From: Salifodinibacter halophilus
Lineage (GTDB): Bacteria; Pseudomonadota; Gammaproteobacteria; Nevskiales; Salinisphaeraceae
Length of the DNA stretch: 64,000 bases
Direction of reading: 5' to 3'
NCBI GenBank assembly: GCA_012999515.1
Contig: JABEEB010000001.1
Location: 1,550,001-1,614,000 of the forward strand
Below, in pieces: positions 11,000-19,872 of this stretch; the first letter of the stretch is position 1; every line of letters starts with the position of its first letter. The notes beneath the pieces were generated by a model that was not told the origin of the DNA, searched no databases, and saw only the letters and a list, made by a program, of their open reading frames with translations. The translations under genes were made by a program, and so were the position numbers.

Positions 11000-11704
11000 T
11001 TGAACGACACCGAGCAAACAGGCGATACCAGCGTGGCGGCCGTGCGCTCAGCGGCGACGGTTGCCTGTGTGCGCGACGGGCCGGCCGGGCTGGAGGTCGT
11101 GCTCCTGCGTCGCGCCGCGAGTCATGTATTTTGCCCCGGCGCGCATGTTTTCCCGGGCGGCGCGGTGGACGCCGAAGACATGGCGCTGGCTGAAAGCGGC
11201 AGCACTGGACAAACAGACACCTCAACCAACGTTCAGGAGCAAGCCCGGCGCTTGACCGTCGCCCGTGAAGCCTTCGAGGAAGCCGGTTTGCTGGTCGGTG
11301 TCCATGCGGCGCACACACTGGCTTCAACCGATTTGACCACAGCGCGAGCGCAATTAAACGCCGGCCGGATGAGCTGGGCCGACGTACGCGATCAACTCGG
11401 GCTGAGCCTGGCACCGGAAACACTCGTCGCGATCGGTTTTCGACAGACACCACCCGGCTGGCCACGACGCTACGCGACCCAGTTTTTCCTCGCACGCGCC
11501 GATGCCGACGCCGATCCCACCTGCGACGGCACCGAAACCGACGCTGCCGGCTGGTGGTCGCCCCAAGACACGTTGCACGAAGCCGACGCCGGCCGGATTG
11601 AACTGGTCCGACCCACGCGCATCGCACTTACCAATCTTGCACGCTATGCGTGCGTCGCGGATTTATTCGCCGCATGCAGCGACCGAAACCAACTATCGCT
11701 ATGA
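11000..11704 (+). CDS. NUDIX hydrolase (NUDT19/RP2-like)
   Basis: A NUDIX-fold pyrophosphatase of about 234 residues. The N-terminal strand reads VVLLRRAASHVFCPGAHVFPGG. The Nudix helix is AREAFEEAGLLVGV, separated from the GG by an insertion of about 30 residues, as in the NUDT19/RP2 group that hydrolyses CoA derivatives. The start is uncertain: TTG at 11000 or GTG at 11033; I see no good upstream ATG. Its stop overlaps the ATG of the metallo-hydrolase gene (ATGA at 11701-11704). That coupling is common for this pair, which suggests a shared clean-up role in CoA or nucleotide metabolism. Confidence 0.85.
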   Translation: MNDTEQTGDTSVAAVRSAATVACVRDGPAGLEVVLLRRAASHVFCPGAHVFPGGAVDAEDMALAESGSTGQTDTSTNVQEQARRLTVAREAFEEAGLLVGVHAAHTLASTDLTTARAQLNAGRMSWADVRDQLGLSLAPETLVAIGFRQTPPGWPRRYATQFFLARADADADPTCDGTETDAAGWWSPQDTLHEADAGRIELVRPTRIALTNLARYACVADLFAACSDRNQLSL

Positions 11705-12546
11705 CGACATCGACAATCAGCGGCAACCCCGAGCACTTGGCACCCGGCGTGCAGCGGGTGACCGCACCCAACCCGAGTGCCATGACCGGTCCGGGCACCA
11801 ATACGTTTATCCTGGGGCACAATCCGGCGATCGTGGTCGATCCCGCTATCGACGACAGCGACCACTTCGATGCGGTCGAAGCAGTCGCCGGTCACGTCGA
11901 CGCGATCTGGCTTACCCACCGCCATCCCGATCACGCGCGCGGCGCGGCAGCATTTGCGGCCCGTACCGGCGCGCCCATCCGCGCGCTGCCGCAAGACCAA
12001 CCCGGCCAATTCGATATCGACATCGATGCCGACGTGCCACTAGCCGATGGCGAACGCGTCGAACTTGGCGAACTGACCATTGAGGCAATCCATACGCCCG
12101 GCCACGCAGCCGACCATCTGGCGTTTCTGGTCAGCCCCGCGCGCATTCTGCTGGCCGGCGATCTATTGATGAGCGACACCAGCGTCGTGATCCTACCGCC
12201 GGAAGGTCGCATGACCGACTATTTCAACAGCCTCGATCGCATCAAGGCACTGTCGATCGACGCCATCGCCCCCGCCCACGGCGACCTCATGCGCGAACCG
12301 CACACGGTGATCGACAACGCCATCGCCCACCGCTTAAAACGCGAAGCCGAAGTCGCCGCATGCCTCTCGCCCAACACACCCCAGACAGCCAACGCGATCA
12401 CCGCTCGGCTGTATCCAAACATCGAAGGGGATCTCCGGCGCGCAGCAGCCGCCCAGGTCGAAGCCCACCTCATCCGCCTGGCCGAACGCGACCAAGCCAA
12501 GCCCCGCGGGGACAGCGACTGGCTTGCCGGCGTCGGCGCCGACTAA
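11701..12546 (+). CDS. MBL-fold metallo-hydrolase (LACTB2-like)
   Basis: A 281-residue metallo-beta-lactamase-fold enzyme. The metal-binding THRHPDHARGA motif is followed by HTPGHAADH, the LLAGDLLMSD aspartate and the late AHGD histidine. A C-terminal winged-helix-like segment (from about residue 205) is typical of the LACTB2 group. The start at 11701 overlaps the NUDIX stop and is preferred over an in-frame start at 11650, which lies inside the NUDIX gene. Substrate is not deducible: family members include RNA endonucleases and thioester hydrolases. Confidence 0.88.
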   Translation: MTTSTISGNPEHLAPGVQRVTAPNPSAMTGPGTNTFILGHNPAIVVDPAIDDSDHFDAVEAVAGHVDAIWLTHRHPDHARGAAAFAARTGAPIRALPQDQPGQFDIDIDADVPLADGERVELGELTIEAIHTPGHAADHLAFLVSPARILLAGDLLMSDTSVVILPPEGRMTDYFNSLDRIKALSIDAIAPAHGDLMREPHTVIDNAIAHRLKREAEVAACLSPNTPQTANAITARLYPNIEGDLRRAAAAQVEAHLIRLAERDQAKPRGDSDWLAGVGAD

Positions 12547-12596
12547 GCGCGGCTTATAACAGCGGTATAGCCACTCCAACGGCCCTCGTCTCGGAT

Positions 12597-12682
12597 GCAT
12601 ATCCCGGGGACAGTATACTTAACTCAATTAACAACCTAAGCATATCCCGGGGACAGTATACTTAACTCAATTAACAATCTAA
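12597..12682 (+). repeat. Two tandem 43-bp REP-like repeats
   Basis: Two head-to-tail 43-bp units (12597-12639 and 12640-12682) differ at one base. Each contains the 16-mer CCGGGGACAGTATACT (12604-12619 and 12647-12662) followed by an AT-rich tail. The same 16-mer, with small changes, flanks the RAYT transposase gene at 29426. These are therefore probably REP-like sequences mobilised by that enzyme. Confidence 0.85.
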
Positions 12683-12706
12683 GCGCGGCCCATGTTACTC
12701 AAATTC

Positions 12707-12722
12707 AGTATACTGTCCCCGG
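12707..12722 (-). repeat. Inverted copy of the REP-like 16-mer
   Basis: AGTATACTGTCCCCGG is the exact reverse complement of the 16-mer in the tandem repeats 45 bp upstream, giving a BIME-like opposed arrangement. The intergenic stretch 12547-12794 holds nothing else recognisable apart from AT-rich sequence around 12723-12780. Confidence 0.8.
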
Positions 12723-12794
12723 AATTAAATTCGGAATTGGCCCCTAGAATTGAATCACTGGAATTATCCAGTTAAGCGCTCGTATCTAACCCTG

Positions 12795-14567
12795 TTAGCC
12801 ACCAAGCGGCCATATCAGTGGAATCAGGACAACGCTGACAGTGCCGACTAGCACCGTCAGTGGCAACCCCAAACGAGTAAAATCGCCAAAACGGTAGCCA
12901 CCAGGGCCATACACCATCAGATTGGTTTGATAGCCGATCGGCGTCATAAAACTGGCCGAAGCCCCCATTATGACTGTGATCGCAAAGGGCGTGACGGAGG
13001 CACCTAGTGACGCGGCCATGGATGCCGCTATCGGAAACATGATGACCACCGCCGCATTATTGGTCACAACCGCGCTGATCAACACGGTGCAGGTATAGAT
13101 TACAGCCATGGCGGCATACGCCTGTGTACCGGCCAGTGTCAGAAACCCTTCGGCCAGCATTGCAGCCAGTCCAGTTTCCCGAACGGCCGCGCCCAAGCCG
13201 AGCGCGGCCGCAATAGCAATGAATAACGGCCAATCCAGCGCCCGCCGAGCGGAAGTTATAGTACAGCAACGTAGCAGCAGCATGCCGGCGGCAGCGGCCA
13301 ACGAGGCCTTGAGTATGGGCAAAAGCCCCAGCGTTACGACCACCACCATCGCGGCAACGACAGCCAGAGCGAGCGCCGACTTGTGATGCTCTGGCGGCGT
13401 CGAGTTTTCAATCTGGCTGACAAGGAAAAAATCCCGAGAATGGCGCTGCTGCTGGATAAACGACGGCCGTGTCTCCAGCAGCAGCGTGTCACCTGCCTGT
13501 AGCTGGATATCACCGATTTTGCGATGGAGGCGCTCACCGTTACGCGCCACGGCGAGTACTGCAGCATTATAACGAGAGCGAAAGTTACTCTCGCGCACGG
13601 TTTGCCCATTCAACGGGCAGATGTCGGATACTACAGCTTCGACAAGAACACGCTGGCGTTTGGGTGCCTCCAGCTCGTGAACCTGATCATTAGCCGGCGT
13701 CAAACCACGCAGTTTCTGCAAGTCCACCACCGAATCCACAATCCCGACGAACAGCAGGCGATCGTCGGCCTGTAGCGGCTGCGTGGGAGACACCGCGGGC
13801 AGTATATGACCATCACGTTCGATTTCAGCCATAAACATACCTGGCAGCCGGCGCAGACCGGCTTGCGCGATGGTCTTCCCCGGCAGCGGGCCATCGGGCT
13901 CGACTTGCATCTCGACACTATATTCGCGCGGATTGTCGAATTCAGTGATCGCCGCGCCCCGGCTTGGCAACAACCATTTCGCCGCCCAGATGATGAACAC
14001 CAAACCAGCGATAGCTACAGGCACGCCAATCCAGGCGAGTTCAAACATCCCCAGGCCGCCGAGGCCCTGTTCGATCATCAGCGCATTGACCAACAGATTG
14101 CCACTCGTACCGATCAACGTACACGTGCCGCCCAGAATCGCGGCGAAACTCAGCGGCATCATGAGCTGCGAAGCGGGCAAACCGTGACGTCGACACCAGT
14201 TGTTAATGGCCGGTATCAACGCAGCGACCACGGGCGTATTATTGACGAACGCGCTGAGCAACGTCGCCGGCGGCATTATTTGGAACTGCGCGTGCCGCAG
14301 GCTGCGCGGCCGCCGGAGCAGGCGCGACGCCAACATCTGCGTGACCCCGGTATCCTGCAACCCTGCCACCACGATAAACAGGGCTGCGATCGTGATGACT
14401 CCCGGATTGGAAAACCCGGAAAATGCCTGTGCCGGCGTTATGATGCCGGTCAGCAACAATATTAATAGCGCAGCAGCCAGTGCGACATCGGTCGCAATGG
14501 AGGTTGTCGCTAGCAAAGTCAGTGTTGCCAGCAAAACAGCCAGCGTAAACCATGCGCTTAAAGTCAT
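12795..14567 (-). CDS. SLC13-family permease with two RCK_C (TrkA-C) domains
   Basis: A 590-residue inner-membrane transporter of the divalent anion:Na+ symporter (SLC13/ArsB) superfamily. Membrane halves at about residues 1-195 and 395-590 flank two soluble TrkA-C-type domains (about 205-290 and 295-375). The domains are marked by GPLPGKTIAQAGLR with LQADDRLLFVG, and by GQTVRESNFRSRYNAAVLA with LQAGDTLLLE. The family motif FVNNTPVVAALIP and its C-terminal counterpart VVTNNAAVVIMFPIA are both present. Relatives carry sulfate, dicarboxylates or other anions; the substrate is unknown. It is a single gene divergent from the polysaccharide locus. Confidence 0.9.
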   Translation of the reverse strand: MTLSAWFTLAVLLATLTLLATTSIATDVALAAALLILLLTGIITPAQAFSGFSNPGVITIAALFIVVAGLQDTGVTQMLASRLLRRPRSLRHAQFQIMPPATLLSAFVNNTPVVAALIPAINNWCRRHGLPASQLMMPLSFAAILGGTCTLIGTSGNLLVNALMIEQGLGGLGMFELAWIGVPVAIAGLVFIIWAAKWLLPSRGAAITEFDNPREYSVEMQVEPDGPLPGKTIAQAGLRRLPGMFMAEIERDGHILPAVSPTQPLQADDRLLFVGIVDSVVDLQKLRGLTPANDQVHELEAPKRQRVLVEAVVSDICPLNGQTVRESNFRSRYNAAVLAVARNGERLHRKIGDIQLQAGDTLLLETRPSFIQQQRHSRDFFLVSQIENSTPPEHHKSALALAVVAAMVVVVTLGLLPILKASLAAAAGMLLLRCCTITSARRALDWPLFIAIAAALGLGAAVRETGLAAMLAEGFLTLAGTQAYAAMAVIYTCTVLISAVVTNNAAVVIMFPIAASMAASLGASVTPFAITVIMGASASFMTPIGYQTNLMVYGPGGYRFGDFTRLGLPLTVLVGTVSVVLIPLIWPLGG

Positions 14568-14794
14568 ACAGGATGATTAAAGGTGATAACTTGAAACGTT
14601 AAGGTTATAACTTATTGTGAAGAAAATTTTTTCAAAAAACGAGTAATTAGCATGTGACATTCAAAAGAGAGTCTGCCACCTGCAAGAGTGTCGAGCGTTC
14701 TGCACCGCCGGCCAACTAAGTACATCACACGTTGATTATCAGTCAACACAAATGGCGAAATAGTGATGTGTCAACGTCGCGGCACATTCGATAA

Positions 14795-16588
14795 ATGGTT
14801 GGACCCCAATTCTTCCGCATTTATACGCAACAGTCCATGAATCTTTTCAAAGAAACACAAAGTTTTATAGCCTGGGTCACCCGCCTCGCATTTGTATTCC
14901 TGCGCCGGCGTCCGTGGACAACGATCGTTCTCGTCGCAGCCATGGGAATAGGCCGCGTCACCTCGATCCTGTCGTTCGTGCTACCGATCAAAGTTCTCTC
15001 GGTTATCGCCTCGCAATCAGAGCCTGGGAAATTACAGAGCATGATCGGCGCCGATCAGACGACACTAGTCGTGGCATTACTCACCGCTGTAATACTCTCC
15101 TTTTTTACGTCCATTATCACGGACGCGATCGCTAACCGACTGACAACGTCGGGCGGCACGGCATTATTCAGCACTGCCAACGAACTCGCGGTTGTACGCA
15201 ACAATTATGCGACCGCGCAAGGCATCTATCGTCAATTTGCCTCGGTAACAAGTGGCGCCGTGTTCGTCGGCGTCGGTTTCGCGGTCATCGCATATATAGA
15301 GTTGCCGCTCATCGCGGGTCTAGCCGGAGCATTGTTGGTCGAGTTCATATTCACCGCAGTTGTACTCCGGAGCGCCAATGCATTTCGCTCAAACACCCTG
15401 ACGCGATTTGTCTCCGAAAACACCAGAAATTACCTCAACGCGCTGAGTTCCCTGAATATCCTGATCGCACTCGGTATACTGATCTATCCGTTCGTCTGGG
15501 GCAATGGGGCGGACGTAATCAGCGCATTGATTAGCTTCCTGATTCTACGCCGAATCCTGGGCGTGGCGAGTGGATGCGTCGCCGAGTCGATCAACCTGGC
15601 TAAGCGCCGCAATGTAGCCGATGCGCTCTTCTTTCCCAAACGCCGATACTTGCCGGATGAAGGCAAAGACACCAGAACGCTGCGCGACGTTTTTTCCCGA
15701 CAAGCGCGAGGCGAAAAAACAATACAGCGGCTACGCGCAGTAAACGTCGATTGCGACGACCTGACCATGCTCTGGCGTGATTCCCGAGTGCCCGGCGTCA
15801 ACATACTGGCAATCGACTTGTTTCATAGCAACGAGACAACGGCGCGCTATCAACAGCAGGTGTATCTGCCCAACCAGGGGGCTCGGCTTGATAACGAGGC
15901 GGTCCTATTCCAGTACATGGCACGAGATGACTTACCAGCCCCCAAGATAATAACCCGATTCGACGAAGGGCCATATCATTGCCAGATTTGTGACACGCAA
16001 CTCGGCGAGCCGGCCCAAACCGGCAGCGGCCGATGGATGAAGACGGCATTCGACCTCACCGTAAAGCAAATAAGTGCCACACCGCCGAGAGCATTGTTGC
16101 GGACGTATGCAATGTCTCACCCATCGATGGCGGACCGACTATCGGATGAATTGATCGAGCGGCTTGACGTCGCGGCCGACACGCCGGAAGACACCGCGAG
16201 GCTGGGAAAACTACGACGCGCCATGCCAGACATCCGGGCCCGCGTACAACAATCACCGCTCTATGTCTACAATCCGGAAATGAAACCAGCCAACGTGTTA
16301 ATCGGCCAGGACAGTAAGGCGCTAATCATGACCTGGGGGCGCTGGGCTCTGGAGCCGATCGGTTACGGCATGCCACAGTTCCAGGAAAACGAAAAACTGA
16401 AAGCCCTCGCGCAAACGGTTCGCAATACACGAAGCGATGTACCCGAAACTTATTCGTTCGAGGAGATTGAATGGATACGCCGACTCGGCATATTCGAAAA
16501 CCAAATCAAAGACAACCTTCTTAAGACCGCCTTGTCCCAGATCGACTACATCTTGGATACAGAGGCGCCCCCCCGTCGCGCCAAGTAA
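14795..16588 (+). CDS. ABC-exporter-like membrane domain fused to a degenerate kinase-like domain
   Basis: I do not recognise a named family for this 597-residue protein. Residues 1 to about 275 resemble an ABC-exporter type-1 membrane domain, with several long hydrophobic helices. No Walker A or B motif follows, so there is no attached ATPase. Residues from about 300 to 597 resemble an aminoglycoside-phosphotransferase/protein-kinase fold. The catalytic-loop position reads YNPEMKPANVL (residues 492-501), where active enzymes have H-x-D. The metal-binding Asp-Trp position reads MTWGRWALEP. Both catalytic aspartates therefore look replaced. It opens the polysaccharide locus, which suggests a scaffold or regulator of export or assembly. 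An alternative ATG is at 14837. The upstream gap 14568-14794 is AT-rich without a recognisable gene. Confidence 0.65.
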   Translation: MVGPQFFRIYTQQSMNLFKETQSFIAWVTRLAFVFLRRRPWTTIVLVAAMGIGRVTSILSFVLPIKVLSVIASQSEPGKLQSMIGADQTTLVVALLTAVILSFFTSIITDAIANRLTTSGGTALFSTANELAVVRNNYATAQGIYRQFASVTSGAVFVGVGFAVIAYIELPLIAGLAGALLVEFIFTAVVLRSANAFRSNTLTRFVSENTRNYLNALSSLNILIALGILIYPFVWGNGADVISALISFLILRRILGVASGCVAESINLAKRRNVADALFFPKRRYLPDEGKDTRTLRDVFSRQARGEKTIQRLRAVNVDCDDLTMLWRDSRVPGVNILAIDLFHSNETTARYQQQVYLPNQGARLDNEAVLFQYMARDDLPAPKIITRFDEGPYHCQICDTQLGEPAQTGSGRWMKTAFDLTVKQISATPPRALLRTYAMSHPSMADRLSDELIERLDVAADTPEDTARLGKLRRAMPDIRARVQQSPLYVYNPEMKPANVLIGQDSKALIMTWGRWALEPIGYGMPQFQENEKLKALAQTVRNTRSDVPETYSFEEIEWIRRLGIFENQIKDNLLKTALSQIDYILDTEAPPRRAK

Positions 16589-16696
16589 GACTGCACCTCC
16601 ATCACGGCCGATTGCCGACAACGCCTAACCAGAAACCGATGGTTGTTAGCGGACGGCAACGATGGAGTCATCATTTTATGATTTGTAGGATTAACA

Positions 16697-17431
16697 ATGT
16701 TTAATTTATTTAGAAAGTTTGAAAAAAATGAGAACGAAGCTATAACACAAGAAACTCAATTTGACCAAGTTTTTATTGTTACATACGGTCGCTCTGGGTC
16801 CACATTATTGCAAAAAATAATAAACTCTATCCCTGGCTATATGATCAAAGGGGAAAACAATGGGGCCTTATTTCACATATTTAGATCCATTAAGGCTTTA
16901 AAAGATGCTAGCCATAACCATGGCAGCAGAGAACCTAAACTTGCCAGAGTATCAAGCGCATCAGATTCTCACCCATGGTATGGAATCGGGAGTACTGATC
17001 TAGATTCATACTCCACGGAGGCTATTAATGCATTTGTGAGAAATATTATCAAGCCAGACCAGAACATTAGAGCTTATGGATTTAAAGAAATACGGTATTT
17101 TGGAAACATACAAAACATTACAGAAATTTTAGAATTCATGCGCAACAATTTCTCGAACCCTTGCTTTATTTTCAATTACAGAAACTGGAATGATGTCGCC
17201 AATTCGAGATGGTGGGCTAAGCAAGACCCCGACGATCTAAAGAAAAGGCTCCAATGGTTCGAAGAGGAGTGCGACAAATTTATTCAAAATAATACGAATA
17301 GAACTATAATATTAAAATACGATGATTATTCTAATGATGTTACTGAACTTAAACGATTATTCGATTTCTTGGGTGAGGATTTTGACAAGGAAAAGATACA
17401 GCAGATAATGAGCCAAAAATTGACACACTAA
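16697..17431 (+). CDS. Sulfotransferase family protein
   Basis: A 244-residue putative cytoplasmic PAPS-dependent sulfotransferase. The 5'-phosphosulfate-binding loop reads VTYGRSGSTLLQKI (about residues 28-41). A 3'-phosphate-binding region is suggested by IFNYRNWNDVANSRWW. A KYDDY segment near the C-terminus resembles the conserved YEDL/F region. The gene is strikingly AT-rich next to the high-GC neighbours, which suggests recent acquisition. An AGGA motif lies before the ATG. Within a polysaccharide locus it may add sulfate to a glycan; the acceptor is unknown. Confidence 0.75.
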   Translation: MFNLFRKFEKNENEAITQETQFDQVFIVTYGRSGSTLLQKIINSIPGYMIKGENNGALFHIFRSIKALKDASHNHGSREPKLARVSSASDSHPWYGIGSTDLDSYSTEAINAFVRNIIKPDQNIRAYGFKEIRYFGNIQNITEILEFMRNNFSNPCFIFNYRNWNDVANSRWWAKQDPDDLKKRLQWFEEECDKFIQNNTNRTIILKYDDYSNDVTELKRLFDFLGEDFDKEKIQQIMSQKLTH

Positions 17432-17853
17432 AATCTGAACTGCAGCCAGCGGCATATTGACCGCGATACTGTAGTGAATGCGCGCCTTGGGCAATCCGGA
17501 GCCATGCTCGGGTAGTCAACGGAGTGGCTAATTTAGTTGTCATCACATGGCATAAACCTTTGCATAATTGAGTCTAGATAGTTACCGTTGTTTGCAATAA
17601 GACTCAGGCAATTCTTTCGTCAGCATTATTCCGCTGGACATCCCCGAAAAGAGGTTATTATAAGTTTCTGACGAGACCGGAGAACCCCAAACATCGACAA
17701 TGCCAGCATGAGACGATCGATCTTATGCCTGATATTTTGTGGCCGGATAAAACATCGAGTGTCGACGACAAGATTTCGGCAGACGGCAGAATCTGAATTA
17801 TGAGATGTATGACCTCCTATTAGACAACTCTCCAATCTCCATTCAGGAGAACA
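17432..17853 (+). other. Intergenic region, nothing recognisable
   Basis: About 420 bp between the sulfotransferase and the DUF4422-GT8 gene. Short frames on both strands show no family resemblance. The composition changes from AT-rich to moderate along it, consistent with a junction of imported segments. Confidence 0.5.
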
Positions 17854-19794
17854 ATGGATCAGGGTTTCGACCGCAAAAATTCCGCTTTAAAAGGAATAAC
17901 TTTGAGTCTCTCAATTTACGTTTGCCACCATAAAGCCAGCCGCTTCTTGACCGGGGATGAGTTTGTTCCCATTCATGTCGGCAAAGTGAACAGTTTCAAC
18001 GATATTGGCTGCCCCGGGGACGACACGGGAGACAATATATCGCTTCGTAACCCTTTCTACTGTGAGCTGACCGCCCATTACTGGATGTGGAAGAACGATC
18101 GTAATAGCGATTTGCTAGGTCTCATGCATTACCGACGCCATCTGAATTTCAGCGATAACCAAGGTTTTTCGGAGGATTGCTGGGGATGCGTCAACGAATC
18201 GCACATGGGTGACGATTATCAGACGAAATACGGGCTTTCGAAGGAACAGGTGCTGGCATTCATGGGTGATGCGGACGTCGCCCTTCCTAAACGATGGGAT
18301 GTGCGCGCTGCCGGAAGCGGCAACAACTACGACCATTACCGAGCCGGAGAGAACCTAAAGATCGATGATTACGAGCAAGCTCTCGCAATACTTCGTGAGA
18401 AATATCCCGAGTTTTCCTCCGCTGCGGACCGCTATAACGGATCACCTTACGGCTACTACACAAACATGTTCGTGATGAAGCGAGCAGTGTTTGAAGCCTA
18501 TTCTGAATGGCTATTTTCGATCCTTTTCGAGCTCGAGAAGCGTATTGACTTGCATGGATATGACCAACAACAACGTCGCGTGTTTGGACATATCGCCGAG
18601 CGACTATTAGGCATTTACTTTACCCGGATGATTGAGGAAGGGGCGCTCAACATCACAGAGGCGCAGCGGCTTTTCTCTGCCGAAGGTGCATATAACGGGC
18701 ACCTTGCGCCAGCTTTTAAAACCGACAATGTTCCACTGGCGATCTGTTTTGATGACAATTATGCGCACGCAGGAGGCGCCCTACTGCGTTCGATTATCGA
18801 CCATGCCAATGGCGATAAAAATTATGATGTATTGATCCTTGAGGACAGCGTTTCGGCTTGTAACAAAGGCCGGCTCAAAGCTCTGGTCGAAGGACTGCCG
18901 AATTTCGAACTGCGTTTCTTTGACGTCAACACCTTCTCCGCGGTAGAAAAAGTGCATACGCGAGGGCACTTCAGCCCAGCGACCTATGCTCGACTACTCA
19001 TCCCCAATATATTCGAGCACCAAGAAAAGGTTTTGTTTATCGACTCGGATACTGTGGTAAACACCGATGTCGCCGAGCTACTCGAGATGGATATTGGTAA
19101 CAACTTGGTGGCGGCGGTCAAGGATATTGTGATGGAGGGATTCATCCGTTTCGAAACCCCCTCCGATGAACATACCGGCGCCATGCCGGCGGGCCGCTAT
19201 CTATCCGATTATCTCGGCCTGACCAACCCAGATGGCTACTTCCAGGCTGGCTTGATCGTCTTTAATCTCGAGTTAATGCGCCGTGAAAACACGTTTGATA
19301 CTTTGATGGAGATCATGGAACGGACAGCCTATTGGTTTCTCGACCAAGATATAATGAACGTGGCTTTTCAAGGACGCGTTCACTACTTGCCCATGAAATG
19401 GAACGTATTTCATGGCAATGGCAATACAGACGATTTTTTTCCGGGGCTCAAGTTTTCAACATATATACAATATTGGGAAGCGCGCCAGACCCCTTCTATG
19501 GTCCATTTCGCGGGTGAGAACAAGCCCTGGGGGAACTCCGTCGTTGACTTCTCCGATATGTACTGGGCCGCCTTGAGGGGAACACCTTGGTACCACGAGA
19601 AGCTTGCACCTCTGAATAAAAACAGAGAGTCTAATGCAATATTTTTTGAGTCGCGCGAGGCTCGATTTCGTAACTTTATGAAAAAACGTTTGTATCGTGT
19701 TTTACCGGCAGGCTCGACGCGTCGTAACATGGCGGCACAGTTATATTTTACGACACTTTCATACTGGCGTCGCTTACGCGAAAGCGTGCGATGA
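17854..19794 (+). CDS. DUF4422 / glycosyltransferase family 8 fusion protein
   Basis: A 646-residue two-domain glycosyltransferase. Residues about 15-265 match the DUF4422 group (IYVCHHKAS start, GDNISLRNPFYCELTAHYW and LMHYRRHLNF), which is found in capsule and exopolysaccharide loci. Residues about 285-570 are a GT8 (LgtC-like) domain: ICFDDNYAHAGGALLRSI at its start, the metal-binding FIDSDTVVN (Asp397-x-Asp399), and a late MVHFAGENKPW motif. GT8 enzymes are retaining glucosyl- or galactosyltransferases. GAGAA precedes the ATG. Donor and acceptor cannot be read from sequence. Confidence 0.85.
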   Translation: MDQGFDRKNSALKGITLSLSIYVCHHKASRFLTGDEFVPIHVGKVNSFNDIGCPGDDTGDNISLRNPFYCELTAHYWMWKNDRNSDLLGLMHYRRHLNFSDNQGFSEDCWGCVNESHMGDDYQTKYGLSKEQVLAFMGDADVALPKRWDVRAAGSGNNYDHYRAGENLKIDDYEQALAILREKYPEFSSAADRYNGSPYGYYTNMFVMKRAVFEAYSEWLFSILFELEKRIDLHGYDQQQRRVFGHIAERLLGIYFTRMIEEGALNITEAQRLFSAEGAYNGHLAPAFKTDNVPLAICFDDNYAHAGGALLRSIIDHANGDKNYDVLILEDSVSACNKGRLKALVEGLPNFELRFFDVNTFSAVEKVHTRGHFSPATYARLLIPNIFEHQEKVLFIDSDTVVNTDVAELLEMDIGNNLVAAVKDIVMEGFIRFETPSDEHTGAMPAGRYLSDYLGLTNPDGYFQAGLIVFNLELMRRENTFDTLMEIMERTAYWFLDQDIMNVAFQGRVHYLPMKWNVFHGNGNTDDFFPGLKFSTYIQYWEARQTPSMVHFAGENKPWGNSVVDFSDMYWAALRGTPWYHEKLAPLNKNRESNAIFFESREARFRNFMKKRLYRVLPAGSTRRNMAAQLYFTTLSYWRRLRESVR

Positions 19795-19872
19795 CCAGAT
19801 TTATGCAATTGCGATACGCTGCACTGATAAGAGGAAAGCCAGCAGCGAACACAACTCGCTAGAGAGAGAGCC

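Noticed and set aside
12597-12722. Tandem repeats as a possible CRISPR array
   Set aside because: Only two adjacent units without spacers, plus one inverted core. No cas genes are present. The sequence matches the RAYT element ends.
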